Under the pieces are notes generated by a model. It saw only the letters and a program-made list of their open reading frames with translations, was not told the DNA's origin and ran no database searches. A DNA stretch of 20,927 bases, from assembly GCA_964528155.1 (NCBI GenBank), contig CAZGRL010000062.1:1-20927 (forward strand), given 5' to 3'. Made by a program: the position numbers and the translations under genes. Every line of letters begins with the position of its first letter. The stretch's first letter is position 1. Below are positions 7,971-15,242 of this stretch, piece after piece. Origin of the DNA: G001797105 sp964528155 (GTDB lineage Bacteria > Chloroflexota > Anaerolineae > Anaerolineales > E44-bin32).

Positions 7971-9059
7971 ATGCCGCCTTCCGCGCCAATCACCAACAGG
8001 ATCACAAGAGAGCAAACGCGTCTGTTGCGATCGCTCACGGAGGCCGTCGGGGTCTCGGGAGGAGAAGCGCCGGTGCGCCGGATCATCCGCGGGGAAATTG
8101 GGGAGTACGTCGATGATCTGCAGACAGATGCACTTGGGAACCTGCTGGCCGTGCGGCACGGACGCGGCCGAGGCCGCCTGAAGGTCATGTGCGCTGCACA
8201 CATGGACGAAGTCGGCTTCATGATCACCGAGGTGGATTCCGATGGATTTCTGGCGTTTCAGCCGGTTGGAGGAGTCGATCGCGAACGCCTCCTCGGACAA
8301 TTGCTTTGGATCGGGGAATCTCGACACATCGGTGTGATTGGGACCAGGCCGATCCACCTGACCAGTGAGGACGAGCGGTCCCGCAGGGCATCGATCGACT
8401 CGCTCAAGATCGACATTGGAGCGACCTCGTGGGAGGATGCCCAAGGAAGGATCCAGCCGGGCGATCGTGCATCATTCGCGACAGAGTTTCTTCGCGCGCG
8501 CGGCACGTTGTTCGCCAAAGCACTAGACGATCGGCTGGGCGTGGCAACACTGATTGAACTGCTTCACCACGCACCCGATGGGGTGGATCTGATGGCAGCA
8601 TTCACCGTACAGGAGGAGATCGGGAAAAGCGGCGCTCGGGTCGCGGCGCAGTCTCTTGATCCCGACTTGGCGATCGTCCTCGAAGCCACACCGGCCAGGG
8701 ACCTACCTGCCTTCGATGGATCGGAGAATCGGAGATACAACGCCAGATTCGGGGGAGGCCCCGCGATCTACGCTGCTGATGGAGCGACTGTCAGCGACCC
8801 TCGCCTTCTGGCGCTGTTCACAGATACAGCGGAGCGCACGCGGCTTCCTTTTCAGATTCGTCAGCCGGGCGGCGGCAGGACCGACGCCGCCGCGATTCAC
8901 CTGGCTAACGCTGGGGTCCCGTGCATTTCGGTTTCGGTTCCGGTCCGCTACACTCACGGACCGGTAGGGATGGCCAGGGTGACCGATTGGCGGCTGAGCG
9001 TCGTGCTGGTGCATCATGTGCTGTCGACTATTCGTCCGTCGCTGATGAGGAGGCATTGA
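7971..9059 (+). CDS. M42 family metallopeptidase, second of three
   Basis: Second tandem M42 peptidase, 362 residues and clearly diverged from its upstream neighbour. The active site is complete: H77 and D79 in AAHMDEVGFM, bridging D186 in AKALDDRLG, catalytic E215 and ligand E216 in FTVQEEIGKSG, E239 in VLEATPARD (Glu replaces Asp, as in many family members) and H329 in VRYTHGPVG. The GGGPAIYAAD and GRTDAAAIH segments are also typical. It should be an active metallo-aminopeptidase and could co-assemble with the first paralogue, since mixed TET particles are known in archaea. The start ATG is 3 nt after the preceding stop, within the terminal codons of the upstream gene's context, consistent with translational coupling. 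Its stop is followed by the 297-bp repeat-bearing spacer. Confidence 0.93.
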   Translation: MPPSAPITNRITREQTRLLRSLTEAVGVSGGEAPVRRIIRGEIGEYVDDLQTDALGNLLAVRHGRGRGRLKVMCAAHMDEVGFMITEVDSDGFLAFQPVGGVDRERLLGQLLWIGESRHIGVIGTRPIHLTSEDERSRRASIDSLKIDIGATSWEDAQGRIQPGDRASFATEFLRARGTLFAKALDDRLGVATLIELLHHAPDGVDLMAAFTVQEEIGKSGARVAAQSLDPDLAIVLEATPARDLPAFDGSENRRYNARFGGGPAIYAADGATVSDPRLLALFTDTAERTRLPFQIRQPGGGRTDAAAIHLANAGVPCISVSVPVRYTHGPVGMARVTDWRLSVVLVHHVLSTIRPSLMRRH

Positions 9060-9086
9060 CCGGGCGACTGCGCCCCACTCTCACAT

Positions 9087-9139
9087 AGCACCCTGAGCCT
9101 CTCGCATTCGCTCGAGACAGGCGGAGCAGGGGCAGTCGA
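9087..9139. repeat. 53-bp direct repeat, copy 1
   Basis: Matches 9283-9335 at 50 of 53 positions by direct comparison; shared core includes AGCACCCTGAGCCTCTCGC and GAGACAGGCGGAGCAGG. The three differences are isolated substitutions. The end (GCAGTCGA, 9132-9139) is an inverted match to TCGACTGC at 9164-9171, so it may fold into a small hairpin. The composition recalls dispersed REP-like intergenic repeats. Confidence 0.85.
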
Positions 9140-9194
9140 CGGGGCGGCGAGAAAGACCATCCTTCGACTGCACTCGGCCCTTGGGGCCTCGTTC

Positions 9195-9250
9195 CGCTCC
9201 CTGGCGTGCGGTCTGCCTGCACATGTGGCGCAGGCACAGGTGGGCAGGCA
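9195..9250. repeat. Palindromic intergenic repeat element, copy B (short form)
   Basis: Carries CGCTCCCTGGC (9195-9205), CTGCCTGCAC (9213-9222) and a 21-bp block (9230-9250) in the same order as the element at 1719-1819. The 21-bp block is identical to 1799-1819. Internal spacing is shorter (18 and 17 bp against 41 and 39). A small hairpin TGCCTGC/GCAGGCA is included. Two distant copies imply a dispersed family. Confidence 0.6.
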
Positions 9251-9282
9251 GGATGATTGGTTGTCTGCGGTTCAGCCAGCAC

Positions 9283-9335
9283 AGCACCCTGAGCCTCTCG
9301 CTTTCGCTCGAGACAGGCGGAGCAGGCGTAGTCGA
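9283..9335. repeat. 53-bp direct repeat, copy 2
   Basis: Second copy of the direct repeat at 9087-9139, 196 bp downstream, with three substitutions. Its end is only 21 bp before the ATG of the third M42 gene, so the repeat forms the upstream leader of that gene. Confidence 0.85.
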
Positions 9336-9356
9336 AGGAGACCGGATCGAGGATCG

Positions 9357-10415
9357 ATGAAGAAGACGTCCGTACGCAAGCCAAGAGCTGCCTCTAGAGG
9401 CAGCGCCAAGCGCGCCCGGGGGACAGATACTGGCGATCTCATCGCCGAGCTTTCGGGCATTTGCGGCCCGCCTGGAAGGGAAGACGAGGTGCGTCAGCGG
9501 ATCGTGTCAGAGATCTCACGGCGCGTTCGAAAAACCGAGACCTCGCCGCTCGGCGCGGTGCATGCGATCATGGGACATGAGGGCCGACCTCGATTGATGC
9601 TCGCGGCGCACATGGATGAGGTCGGAGTGATGATCTCCCACGTCGATCCGACCGGTTACGCAAGATTCGGCCTGCTCGGGAAGAAAGACGCTACAAGCCT
9701 TGTGGGCCACACCGTCCGATTCTCGGGAGGCCACATCGCCGTCATTCGATTGGAGGCCGAAGCGAAAGGGGCAGCCTGTTCGGTGGACGACTTGCTCCTC
9801 GATTTCGGGGGCCCCGAAAGTGGCCGGGCCACCATCGCGCTCGGCGAAGTGGGATGCCTGGACTCAGGCGGGCATCGCCTGGGTGATCGGTTCGTGGCAT
9901 CCAATGCCGGCGGGCGATCCAGCGTGGCAGCGCTCGTCCGAACGGTTCTGTCGATAGAGCGACCACCAGCCGAATTGCAGTTCGTATTCTCCGTCCAGGG
10001 GGAGTTCGGTGGCGATGGAGGCTTGACCTCTGCTGCGGCGCTCGGCCCTCAAGCGGCGTGTGTCGTCTGTCCGGTGCCGGTGGATGACATGCCTCACAAA
10101 GCTGAGCCCTCCATCCATCTTGGAGGCGGGCCCGTCATCGCCGTCCGCCACGGACCGACGCCATCCGATCCACGGTTTGTGGAGGCGTTGGCGTCGCTGG
10201 CGAAGAAAAGCAAGATCGGATATCAGTTGGGGACATTCGCGGACGACCTTCCCGGATCGGGCTTGCCGGCGGCCGATGGAGGGGTCATGACGGCCTGGCT
10301 GTGCATTCCCTGCCGTGGGCTGGGTACAACCGCCGAGATGGTAGACCTGGCGGACGTTAATGACACGGCCCGTTTATTGACCGCGCTGGGCGAGTCGCAA
10401 CTGGAGCGGATGTGA
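9357..10415 (+). CDS. M42 family metallopeptidase homologue, probably catalytically inactive (pseudoenzyme)
   Basis: Third tandem M42 homologue, 352 residues and full length, with an intact reading frame but a broken active site. H85 and D87 survive in LAAHMDEVGVM. The bridging Asp of the LDDR motif is G185 (SNAGGRSSVAAL), the catalytic Glu of VQEE is G215 (SVQGEFGG; ligand E216 remains), the next Asp/Glu ligand is C238 (VVCPVPVDD), and the last His ligand is G323 (CRGLGTTAEMVDL). Surrounding sequence still aligns through both ends, so loss is specific. A very basic N-terminus of about 22 residues precedes the fold. The start ATG at 9357 has GAGG 5 nt upstream; the frame continues to 9225 only through repeat sequence. 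Likely a structural or regulatory subunit of an M42 assembly (inference). Its stop overlaps the next start (GTGA). Confidence 0.88.
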   Translation: MKKTSVRKPRAASRGSAKRARGTDTGDLIAELSGICGPPGREDEVRQRIVSEISRRVRKTETSPLGAVHAIMGHEGRPRLMLAAHMDEVGVMISHVDPTGYARFGLLGKKDATSLVGHTVRFSGGHIAVIRLEAEAKGAACSVDDLLLDFGGPESGRATIALGEVGCLDSGGHRLGDRFVASNAGGRSSVAALVRTVLSIERPPAELQFVFSVQGEFGGDGGLTSAAALGPQAACVVCPVPVDDMPHKAEPSIHLGGGPVIAVRHGPTPSDPRFVEALASLAKKSKIGYQLGTFADDLPGSGLPAADGGVMTAWLCIPCRGLGTTAEMVDLADVNDTARLLTALGESQLERM

Positions 10416-11965
10416 CCGGCGAAACCCGAAGAGATTCAGAGATGAAAGCACCCCAAGCCGATTCGACGGGCCGCTGGACTAGATGGCAGGCCCTCGTCCA
10501 ACGTGCATGGGCCGGTGTGAGCGAGAGCATCTTTACTGGCCAGGGATCGCCGATGACATCCCGGCAGGTTTGGATTCAACGTTCGTGGATCGGCGGGCTG
10601 CTGCTGGCGACCCTCGCCTTCTGGGCCTACTTCCTGAACTTCGGCCAGTTCGACTTTGGCGTCCAGGACTGGATCTGGGAATGGCGATACGCGCGCATCC
10701 TCCGCCTGGCGCTCCTCACCGGACAGCTCCCGCTCCACACTCGCCCACCCATCTCTTACGACGTGGATCGCTTCCTGGCGATCCCGGACGTCCCCCTCGG
10801 ACCTCAACTACTCTTTCTGCGCTTCATGGACCTGGGTCCGGCGGCCCTGGCGACGATCCTGCTGATGGTTCTGATCGGATATGTCGGTTGCATGGCGCTC
10901 CGCCGACGTTATCGGCTGTCGCCCTTCAGCTTCACTGTTCTGGCCATCCTTGTATGCTTCAACGGCTTCATCGTCTCACATCTAGGAATTGGTCACACCC
11001 TTTTCAGCGGCTACTTCCTGCTCCCTTTTTTCCTTCTGCTTGTACTGCAACTCGTCGACGGCGACGAAGGGCGCGGTTGGGTTGCATGGATGGGGTTGGT
11101 CTTGTTTGGTATCGAGCTTCAGGGCTCCACCCAGATCTACGCTGCTTGCATGATCTTTCTCAGCATTCTCTTCCTCGCATTCACTGGCCGACGACTCAAG
11201 CTCCTCAAAGCTATGCTGGCGGGAGTCATCGTCAACATCTATCGCATCGCGCCTGCCTTGATCAGCCTGTCCTCGTATTCGAATCGACCTCAACCCGGAT
11301 TCATCTCGTTGACAGAGCTGACGGAGGCCCTGCTACGCATCGTCCCTCCGTCCAAAGCCTCAAAGCTCGTCACCGGCCTCCCCCTCGGATGGTGGGAGCT
11401 GGACGTGTTCGTCGGCATCTTGGGCCTGGCGTTCTTGATCTACTTCGGAATCGTCCGCGTTTGGGTCGAACCCGGAGAAACCACTCGCCGCCCGGGGTTG
11501 CCTGTTCCCCTCGGCCTGGGCCTATTGGTCATGGGAATCTTCTCCATCGGCTACATCTACTGGCCGATCAATTTCGTCCCGTTGCCACTATTCAGCCTCG
11601 TCCACGTTCCATCGCGTTTCATGATCCTTCCGCTCGTTTTCCTATCGGCCCTCGGTGCTCAAGCGCTTCAGGGATGGCTGAACGGGCGCAAGCCCGGATT
11701 GGGCCTGCAGTTGCTGCTACTTGGTGGGCTGGTTGTATTCGCGCACGACCTGTTCCAGAACACACGACAGTGGCGGGTGGAGCACGTTTTCGAGGCGTTC
11801 CCGCCGGCAAAGTTGGATACCGGACTGATGATTGTCTCGCGATCCGACCCCGGTTATGTGGCCGTGTTGGCGGCGTCGGCCGCGGTGTCGGCCGTGGCTG
11901 TGATCGTGTATCTGGTTTCGGCCTGGCGTGGAAGCCAGCGCCGTTTGACACAAGATTCGAGATGA
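10412..11965 (+). CDS. Polytopic membrane protein, possibly GT-C/YfhO-like
   Basis: Integral membrane protein of about 517 residues with roughly ten to twelve hydrophobic segments, the first after about residue 58 and the last near 490-510. After the first helix comes a polar loop (QDWIWEWRYARIL, then TGQLPLH) of the kind seen at the start of GT-C-fold transferases and YfhO-type proteins, which use lipid-linked sugars. No decisive catalytic motif was recognised, so this class is tentative. GTG at 10412 overlaps the preceding stop as GTGA, a coupling arrangement used repeatedly in this window; ATG at 10442 is an alternative. The position at the head of the plus-strand sugar genes suggests a role in glycan assembly at the membrane. 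A second long open frame over the same bases is a GC-rich shadow with no hydrophobic pattern. Confidence 0.75.
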   Translation: MTGETRRDSEMKAPQADSTGRWTRWQALVQRAWAGVSESIFTGQGSPMTSRQVWIQRSWIGGLLLATLAFWAYFLNFGQFDFGVQDWIWEWRYARILRLALLTGQLPLHTRPPISYDVDRFLAIPDVPLGPQLLFLRFMDLGPAALATILLMVLIGYVGCMALRRRYRLSPFSFTVLAILVCFNGFIVSHLGIGHTLFSGYFLLPFFLLLVLQLVDGDEGRGWVAWMGLVLFGIELQGSTQIYAACMIFLSILFLAFTGRRLKLLKAMLAGVIVNIYRIAPALISLSSYSNRPQPGFISLTELTEALLRIVPPSKASKLVTGLPLGWWELDVFVGILGLAFLIYFGIVRVWVEPGETTRRPGLPVPLGLGLLVMGIFSIGYIYWPINFVPLPLFSLVHVPSRFMILPLVFLSALGAQALQGWLNGRKPGLGLQLLLLGGLVVFAHDLFQNTRQWRVEHVFEAFPPAKLDTGLMIVSRSDPGYVAVLAASAAVSAVAVIVYLVSAWRGSQRRLTQDSR

Positions 11966-12014
11966 ACGAAACTTGCAGGCTATGAAGTGCACGGATAGCT
12001 GCTGGAGATAGAGC

Positions 12015-12419
12015 GTGAATCTCATCGAGAACATCACTCAGGGTGAACGCGTCCTTGCGATCATCGTACGCGGGGAATACCTCCCGACTTCGACGACCTT
12101 CCTGACGTCACCCGAGCTCGAGCAGCAGCTAGGCTTCGTTGTCCATTCTGCCGGGGAGGCCATCCCAAGCCATGTCCATCGCCCGGAACAGCGTCATTTG
12201 ACGGGGACTTCCGAAGTCCTGGTGGTGATCAAAGGCCTGTGTGAGATCGATCTGTTCGACGACGACCACTTGCTTGTAGCCACTCACCCGCTCAAGCAGG
12301 GGGACGTCATTCTGCTGGCCTCAGGAGGCCACGGGTTCCGAATGCTGGAGGACACAATCCTGCTTGAGATCAAGCAGGGACCCTACATGGGTCAGGCCGA
12401 GAAGGACATCTTCGCATGA
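12015..12419 (+). CDS. Small cupin-domain protein of a sugar cluster
   Basis: Single-domain cupin of 134 residues. The first cupin motif region holds H53 and H55 (SHVHRPEQRH) and leads to VLVVIKG. The second holds GDVILLASGGHGF with H106. These could bind a metal. It differs from FdtA-type dTDP-sugar 3,4-ketoisomerases in sequence, so I do not assign that activity; cupins of this size next to DegT aminotransferase genes are common in polysaccharide loci, where their function is often unproven. The start is GTG with GGAG (12004-12007) 7 nt upstream. The stop overlaps the aminotransferase start as ATGA, so translation is likely coupled and the two products may act in one pathway. Confidence 0.8.
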   Translation: MNLIENITQGERVLAIIVRGEYLPTSTTFLTSPELEQQLGFVVHSAGEAIPSHVHRPEQRHLTGTSEVLVVIKGLCEIDLFDDDHLLVATHPLKQGDVILLASGGHGFRMLEDTILLEIKQGPYMGQAEKDIFA

Positions 12420-13549
12420 TCCCGGTGAACGAGCCTCTCCTTGGCAAAGAGGAGTTGGCCAATGTCACGGAGACATTGCGCACAGGATGGATCTCATCCT
12501 CGGGCCGGTTCATCGAAGCTTTCGAAAGCGCCTGGGCAGAGTTCTGTGGGATGAGCCACGGCGTGGCCGTCAGCAACGGAACAACCGCGCTTCAGGTTGC
12601 CGTCGCCTGCCTGGATCTTGAACCCGGCGATGAAGTGATTCTCCCAACCTTCACGATCATCTCATGCGCGCAGGCCGTGATCTACAACGGCGGGACGCCA
12701 GTACTTGTGGACAGCGAGCCTCGCACATGGTGCATGGACGTCAACCAGATCGAAGACAGGATCACGCCACGGACGAAGGCCATCATGCCGGTTCACATCT
12801 ACGGCCACCCGGTCGACATGGATCCGGTCGTACAGCTGGCTCAACGGCATGGTTTGAGCATCATCGAAGACGCGGCCGAGGCGCACGGAGGGCTCTACCT
12901 GACAGATCGTGGCAGCGCAACCGAGGCCTGGAAGCGGTGCGGCAGCCTGGGGGACATCAGCACGTTCAGTTTCTATGCCAACAAGCTCGTGACCACAGGT
13001 GAAGGAGGCATGCTCCTCACCCAGGACGTGGAATTGGCCAAACGAGCGCGGGGCTTTCGCAACCTGTGTTTCAGAAAGGATCGTCGCTTCTATCACACCG
13101 AACTGGGCAACAACTACCGCTTGACGAACGTTCAGGCCGCCATCGGGCTGGCTCAGGTAGGCCGGATTGAGCAGACGATCGAGCGCAAACGGCACATGGG
13201 ACAGGCATACTCCCGCAAGCTCGGAGCATTGAGTGGGTTCCAGCTTCCGGTCGAAGAGTCGTGGGCCAAGCAAGTGTACTGGATGTACGGAATGGTCCTG
13301 GATGAAGCTACGGGTATCGATGCGGCGGAGATGGCGCGCCGTCTCGCCGATCGCGGAGTGGAAACGCGGCCGTTCTTCCTGGGCATGCACGAACAGCCGG
13401 TGTTCCACAAGATGGGGCTTTTCGAGAACGAAACGTACCCGGTGGCGGAACGCCTTGCCCGGCAGGGGCTCTACCTCCCTTCGGGAGTGGCCCTGACGGA
13501 TGAGCAGATCGATCAGGTGTGCCGGGCCGTCGAAGAGGCATTGGCGTGA
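12416..13549 (+). CDS. DegT/DnrJ/EryC1/StrS family nucleotide-sugar aminotransferase
   Basis: PLP-dependent sugar aminotransferase of 377 residues, the usual length. It transfers an amino group, normally from glutamate, to a keto nucleotide-sugar. The PLP Schiff-base lysine is K190 in SFYANKLVTTGEGG. D152 (IIEDAAEAHG) contacts the pyridine ring, and SNGTTAL (53-59) forms part of the cofactor pocket. The N-terminal IPVNEPLLG and the GNNYRLTNVQAAIG segment are typical of perosamine synthase-like members that aminate C4, but position specificity cannot be fixed here. The keto substrate could come from the CapD-like dehydratase encoded at 16561-18459. Overlaps with the cupin gene (ATGA) and methyltransferase gene (GTGA) make a tight three-gene unit. 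Confidence 0.93.
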   Translation: MIPVNEPLLGKEELANVTETLRTGWISSSGRFIEAFESAWAEFCGMSHGVAVSNGTTALQVAVACLDLEPGDEVILPTFTIISCAQAVIYNGGTPVLVDSEPRTWCMDVNQIEDRITPRTKAIMPVHIYGHPVDMDPVVQLAQRHGLSIIEDAAEAHGGLYLTDRGSATEAWKRCGSLGDISTFSFYANKLVTTGEGGMLLTQDVELAKRARGFRNLCFRKDRRFYHTELGNNYRLTNVQAAIGLAQVGRIEQTIERKRHMGQAYSRKLGALSGFQLPVEESWAKQVYWMYGMVLDEATGIDAAEMARRLADRGVETRPFFLGMHEQPVFHKMGLFENETYPVAERLARQGLYLPSGVALTDEQIDQVCRAVEEALA

Positions 13550-14337
13550 GCAACGACATCTTCGGATCGGACTTCGCTCGAGCGTACGACCTCTGGTACG
13601 AGCAGAAAGATTACGAGGCGGAGTGTGATCTGATCGAGGAGATCTTCCACAGGCATGTCAATGGTGAGGTTCATTCCGTCCTTGATCTCGGTTGCGGCAC
13701 CGGTGGCCATGCTCTGCCCCTCGCCCGGCGCGGCTATTCGGTGACCGGGGTCGATCGGTCTGAAGCGATGCTTACGATCGCAAGGCAGAAAGCGCAAGAC
13801 GAAGTCTGGCAGGATGGGGCCCACGCTCCGACGTTCGTTCACGCGGAGATGCAAGACCTCGGTCTCAATCGGCGCTTCGACGCCGCGATCATGATGTTCG
13901 CCGTCTTGGGCTACCAGGCATCGAACGAGACCCTGAACACGGCCCTGGATGCCGTCCGCCGGCATTTGAATACCGGGGGCATATTCACCGGCGATGTGTG
14001 GTACGGGCCTGCGGTGCTCACGATCAGGCCCTCCGATCGCGTGCGCGTGATCCAGATTGGAGAGGCCGAACTCATCCGGACCGCAGAAGTGTCGATCGAC
14101 AGCTTCAACCACCAGTGTGCTGTGCGATACAAGATCTGGGAGGTGCGTGATCGGGAATTGATCACCCGGGAGGCAGAAGACCACATCATGCGTTTCTTCT
14201 TCCCGCTCGAACTGGACAACCTCATGCGAACTGCCGGGATGGACCCTGTGGGCCTCTACCCGTTTCCGGATCTCGACGGCCAGCCGGATGAGACGACCTG
14301 GAACGTGCTCTTCTGCGCCCGAGCCACGCGTGAGTGA
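13546..14337 (+). CDS. Class I SAM-dependent methyltransferase, possibly sugar-modifying
   Basis: Predicted cytoplasmic methyltransferase of 263 residues. Motif I is VLDLGCGTGGHALPLA (45-60), followed by the acidic SAM-ribose residue D70 in GVDRSEAML. The opening FARAYDLWYEQKDYEAE resembles the start of sugar N,N-dimethyltransferases of the DesVI/TylM1 type, which act on amino nucleotide-sugars. That match, and overlap with the aminotransferase gene, suggest methylation of the amino sugar (inference). GTG at 13546 is preferred: it forms a GTGA overlap with the upstream stop and has GAGG (13535-13538) 7 nt ahead. The frame extends to 13519 but this would give a longer overlap without better support. 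An alternative is a general small-molecule methyltransferase. Confidence 0.85.
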   Translation: MSNDIFGSDFARAYDLWYEQKDYEAECDLIEEIFHRHVNGEVHSVLDLGCGTGGHALPLARRGYSVTGVDRSEAMLTIARQKAQDEVWQDGAHAPTFVHAEMQDLGLNRRFDAAIMMFAVLGYQASNETLNTALDAVRRHLNTGGIFTGDVWYGPAVLTIRPSDRVRVIQIGEAELIRTAEVSIDSFNHQCAVRYKIWEVRDRELITREAEDHIMRFFFPLELDNLMRTAGMDPVGLYPFPDLDGQPDETTWNVLFCARATRE

Positions 14338-14423
14338 GCTTCCGCCTGGGAATTGCGCTGGCCCGCCGTTGCCGCTTGAGGTTTCTCTATTGAGCCTCCG
14401 TGGTTTCCCATGATTGGCATCCC

Positions 14424-15146
14424 ATGAGTCCCAAAGCCTCGGCGCCCCTCGTCAGCATCATTCTGGCAACGTACAACGAATCTGAGAACATCGAGGATAT
14501 GATCGGCGCTGTGCTGGCGAATGTGCGCGACCCGGTTGAAGTCATCGTCGTCGACGACGATTCCCCCGATCTCACCTGGAAGATCGCCGGCGAGATCGGA
14601 GATCCGCGGGTTAAGGTCATCCGGCGCATAGGTACGCGCGGTCTGGCTTCGGCGGTCAACCGCGGTTTGATCGAGTCAACCGGGGAGATCATCGGCTGGA
14701 TGGACGCCGATCTGGGTATGCCGGCCGAGTTGCTGCCTTCCATGATCGGACGCACGACCACTGTTGATGTCGTCATCGGCTCCCGCTACGTCGGAGGCGG
14801 ACAGGATGCCCGACCCCCGATCCGGGTCATCACCAGTCGGATGATCAACACCATGGCTTTGGTTGTGCTCGGATACGGGATCAAGGACTATGACAGTGGA
14901 TTCATCGTCATGCGCAGGAGCGTTTTGAATTCGGTGAGTCTCACACCCACGGGGTATGGGTCATACTTCATTGAATTCGTGTACGCGTGTTGCCGGAAAG
15001 GGCTGTCTGTGGTCGAAGTGCCGTACACCTTCCGCGATCGAACGAAGGGAACTTCGAAATCCGCCGTCGGCCCGATCCAGTTTCTTATGGCAGGCGCAGC
15101 TTATGGTCTCCGCATCCTGACCACCAGGATCAAGAAGATTGACTGA
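14424..15146 (+). CDS. Family 2 glycosyltransferase, DPM1-like (polyprenol-phosphate sugar synthase type)
   Basis: GT-A fold glycosyltransferase of 240 residues. VSIILATYNESENIE opens the nucleotide-binding half, VVDDDSPD (43-49) follows, and WMDADLGMP contains the DAD metal motif (94-96). GSRYVGGG (119-126) and DYDSGF (155-160) are typical of dolichol- or polyprenol-phosphate mannose synthases, which move a sugar from a nucleotide to a lipid phosphate. There is no C-terminal membrane anchor, as in short DPM1 enzymes. ATG at 14424 places the conserved strand 9 residues from the start; GTG at 14400 is possible. The spacer before it (14338-14423) shows nothing clear. The downstream flippase-like gene is a common partner. 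Confidence 0.88.
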   Translation: MSPKASAPLVSIILATYNESENIEDMIGAVLANVRDPVEVIVVDDDSPDLTWKIAGEIGDPRVKVIRRIGTRGLASAVNRGLIESTGEIIGWMDADLGMPAELLPSMIGRTTTVDVVIGSRYVGGGQDARPPIRVITSRMINTMALVVLGYGIKDYDSGFIVMRRSVLNSVSLTPTGYGSYFIEFVYACCRKGLSVVEVPYTFRDRTKGTSKSAVGPIQFLMAGAAYGLRILTTRIKKID

Positions 15147-15242
15147 GGCTGAATCAAGGTCGAATAGACCACACTGTGGGTGGCTCTTTGACGCCGCCAG
15201 TCCCGTACAACCATCGACAATCATGCGGTGGGCACGGGTGTG

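Larger units (their letters stand above)
9060..9356. other. Repeat-bearing spacer between second and third M42 genes
   Basis: This 297-bp interval interrupts an otherwise tightly packed gene row. It contains two copies of a 53-bp direct repeat (9087-9139 and 9283-9335) around a short relative of the palindromic element at 1717-1907. An open frame reaches upstream from the third M42 gene to 9225, but it simply translates the repeat and gives Arg-rich sequence unlike any M42 protein, so I treat the interval as non-coding. Confidence 0.75.

Noticed and set aside
9225..9356. 44-residue N-terminal extension of the third M42 protein
   Set aside because: The extension merely translates the 53-bp repeat and flanking palindrome. 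ATG at 9357 has a proper GAGG site and gives the normal family length.
9060..9356. CRISPR-like array
   Set aside because: Only two repeat copies with a 143-bp gap holding another repeat, no regular spacers and no cas genes nearby.
10483..11985. 500-residue open frame overlapping the polytopic membrane protein
   Set aside because: It is Arg/Pro/His-rich without hydrophobic periodicity. The frame at 10412-11965 has clear membrane segments, so this is a GC-driven shadow.
12015..12419. FdtA-type dTDP-sugar 3,4-ketoisomerase
   Set aside because: The size and cupin fold fit, but the conserved FdtA sequence around its histidines (RGxHAHK type) is not seen, so only a general cupin call is supported.
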